A stretch of DNA of 22,697 nt from a virus. Each line of letters begins with the position of its first letter. Positions within the stretch are counted from its first letter, which is position 1. Below, one piece after another: positions 21,038-22,697 of the stretch. The notes beneath the pieces were generated by a model that was not told where the DNA came from, searched no databases, and saw only the letters and a list, made by a program, of their open reading frames with translations. Made by a program: the position numbers and the translations under genes. The stretch is taken from IMG/VR virus record IMGVR_UViG_3300032316_000337, positions 1 through 22,697 of that record. One strand, 5' to 3'.

Positions 21038-22697
21038 ATGCCGAGAAACGTAACCGTTACCCTTAGCAGTGGCGAGGCGCTCCAGTTTGCCAACGTGCCT
21101 GACGACGTCACGCCGGATCAGATACAGGCGCGCGCTGAAAGCGAAAGCGGTGGCGCTACGGTCGTGTCCATTGATGGTGGCCAACCCTCGGCCCAGCCTG
21201 CTGGTGCTGCGCCTGCCGACGGCGCGCCGACAACCGCTGACGCCGTGCCGATGGACGGCGTCGCCCCGCAGGCGCCGCAAGAGGATGTCGCTGGTTACGA
21301 GAGCGCTCTGCGCGGCCTGTACCAACAGTACGCCGAAAAGAAACAGCCCTTCAACGCGGCGGACATATCGGCATTAGCAAGTAAGTATAACGTCGGGCAA
21401 ATAAGCAACTTGGGCGAGATCGAAGACTTTTACAATAAGTACGGCACGCTGAACCCGTCGCTGAAATCCGTGTCGCTGGACGCGCCAGCGGCACCTACAC
21501 CTACGCAAGACGAGATGGTAGGTGCGGTGCCGCAGGGCAGCAGCAACGCGCAGCGCGCCCGTGCGTTTGCTAAGGGTTTTGCGTTTGACTTTAACGACGA
21601 GATTGAGGCAGCCGCGCGCGCGTTCATGTCGGGTGAAATGTCCGTTGACGAATACTATCGCCTCAAGAAACAAATCAACGACGACTACAACGCGTGGGCC
21701 AAAGCGAACCAAGGCGAGGCTTTCGGCCTTGAACTAGGCGGCGGTATTGCCAGCTCGTTCTTGCCTCTTGGCGCGGTCACCAAGGGGTTTCAGATAGGAT
21801 CTAAGGGCTTCCAAGCAGGCTCTCGGATGGCCAATGTCGGCGCGCGTGCAGCGGCCTCTGGCGCGCTGTCTGGCGCAGTATCCGGCGTCGGTCAGGCGGA
21901 GGGTCTGACTGACATACCCATGTCCGCTCTCGGAAACGCGACTATGGGTGCAGTAACCGGCGCAGGCTTTGGAAAACTTGCGGAGTACGGCGGCCGTGGA
22001 GCCTCTATTGCCGCGCAAAAATTTAAAGAGAAATTCGGACCGGGCCTTGAGGTTTACGACGACGTGTCTGGTCAGTTTGTGCGCGTGCCCGAAATCCCAC
22101 TGACAGCGGCGGATCGCAAGGCGGCGGAGATACTAACCGAAGCGGCTGGGGCACAAGGACCACAACGCGCGATTGGTCTCACCGCGTTAGCGAACCGGCA
22201 GGGCGTGCCGACGAGATTGGGTACGGCCTCTCCGCGCATGACCGCGCTTACTGAGAAGGTGGCAGGGAAGCCGAGTTCGGGGCAAGAGGAACTTATACAA
22301 AACTTGATCGAGACGCGTGTCGCGACACCTGAACGCGTGAGCGTACAGGCTGAAGCGGCGCTGCCCGGCGCAAAGGATTATTTCGGCGAGGAAGAGGCCA
22401 TCACAGATCGCCTTCGCGCCATCGGCAACACCGAATACCAACGCGCTTACGCCGTGGGCGAAGTCAGCGATCCGACAATCGCGGCCATCATAAACAATCC
22501 GTCGCCTGTCATCCGCAGCATATGGCAGTCCACAAAGAACCTCGCCCAGTTGAAGGGCAGCGACCTTCGCATGGGTATGGAGCCTGTCCTTGACGCGGGC
22601 GGGGCTTTGGTTGGCCTTGCACCAACACCAAACGCGATACCAGACGTTGAGGCACTTGATCTGTTTAAGCGCGCACTCGATGACCGTATCGAAAAAG
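21038..22697 (+). CDS. Large virion/ejection protein (3' partial)
   Basis: The ATG at 21038 follows the previous stop by one base and the frame stays open to the end of the window, so at least 553 residues are coded. The N-terminus (MPRNVTVTLSSGEALQFANV, then PDDVTPDQIQARAE) is a small beta-alpha unit found at the start of many giant internal virion proteins of aquatic phages. A Pro/Ala-rich linker leads to FAFDFNDEIEAAARAFMSGE, then ELGGGIASSFLPLGAVTKG and an Ala/Gly-rich zipper (RAAASGALSGAVSGVGQAEG, then GNATMGAVTGAGFGKL). The rest is helical. This layout fits a DNA-ejection protein that crosses the cell envelope; any lytic domain would lie beyond the window. Confidence 0.65.
   Translation, partial: MPRNVTVTLSSGEALQFANVPDDVTPDQIQARAESESGGATVVSIDGGQPSAQPAGAAPADGAPTTADAVPMDGVAPQAPQEDVAGYESALRGLYQQYAEKKQPFNAADISALASKYNVGQISNLGEIEDFYNKYGTLNPSLKSVSLDAPAAPTPTQDEMVGAVPQGSSNAQRARAFAKGFAFDFNDEIEAAARAFMSGEMSVDEYYRLKKQINDDYNAWAKANQGEAFGLELGGGIASSFLPLGAVTKGFQIGSKGFQAGSRMANVGARAAASGALSGAVSGVGQAEGLTDIPMSALGNATMGAVTGAGFGKLAEYGGRGASIAAQKFKEKFGPGLEVYDDVSGQFVRVPEIPLTAADRKAAEILTEAAGAQGPQRAIGLTALANRQGVPTRLGTASPRMTALTEKVAGKPSSGQEELIQNLIETRVATPERVSVQAEAALPGAKDYFGEEEAITDRLRAIGNTEYQRAYAVGEVSDPTIAAIINNPSPVIRSIWQSTKNLAQLKGSDLRMGMEPVLDAGGALVGLAPTPNAIPDVEALDLFKRALDDRIEK

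Overview
The window is a dense stretch of a tailed-phage genome (free virus or prophage) with every gene on the + strand. It holds about 30 genes, most of which touch or overlap their neighbours at ATGA or TAATG stop/start junctions, as expected for long translationally coupled late operons. I see no integrase, portal, terminase, tRNA, rRNA, CRISPR array or insertion sequence. The P22 gp10-like stabilisation/nozzle protein, the SU10-like adaptor and the large glycine-zipper virion proteins point to a short-tailed (podovirus-type) phage. The moderately high GC of the backbone (about 60% in sampled lines) and the types of holin, spanin and small Lys-rich proteins fit a phage of an aquatic alphaproteobacterium; that host call is inference.

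Layout. 1-2864: two tandem, related spike/fibre genes with carbohydrate-binding-like modules, the first cut by the window edge. 2861-4418: four small genes, including a DUF6321 protein and two Lys-rich proteins, closed by a clear intrinsic terminator (4427-4456). 4531-6672: an adaptor-like virion protein, a Cys-motif protein, a short fibre-repeat ORF and a fibre with a C1q/TNF-like tip. 6672-7034: a DUF5856 protein that keeps most of the Dps ferroxidase ligand pattern. 7031-8109: a compact lysis cassette (XhlA-like membrane protein, M15 endolysin, holin, Rz and an overlapping Rz1). 8110-9291: an HTH-metallophosphoesterase fusion. 9346-9999: SU10-like adaptor. 9999-13474: a long GGTG-repeat fibre followed by a glycine-rich tip adhesin. 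13488-14666: a sharply AT-rich three-gene cassette (unknown protein, mini-cupin, ETFB-KMT-like methyltransferase). 14666-22697: gp10-like nozzle/stabilisation protein, a small protein, and four large virion proteins that probably include the ejection proteins; the last runs off the window.

How it fits together: adaptor, nozzle and ejection proteins build the neck and the DNA-delivery path. The spike, C1q fibre, long fibre and tip adhesin give several layers of receptor recognition. The lysis cassette releases progeny. The likeliest places for undescribed biology are the AT-rich cupin/methyltransferase cassette next to the tip adhesin, the phage mini-ferritin, and the repeated TonB-box-like peptides inside the 708-residue virion protein.
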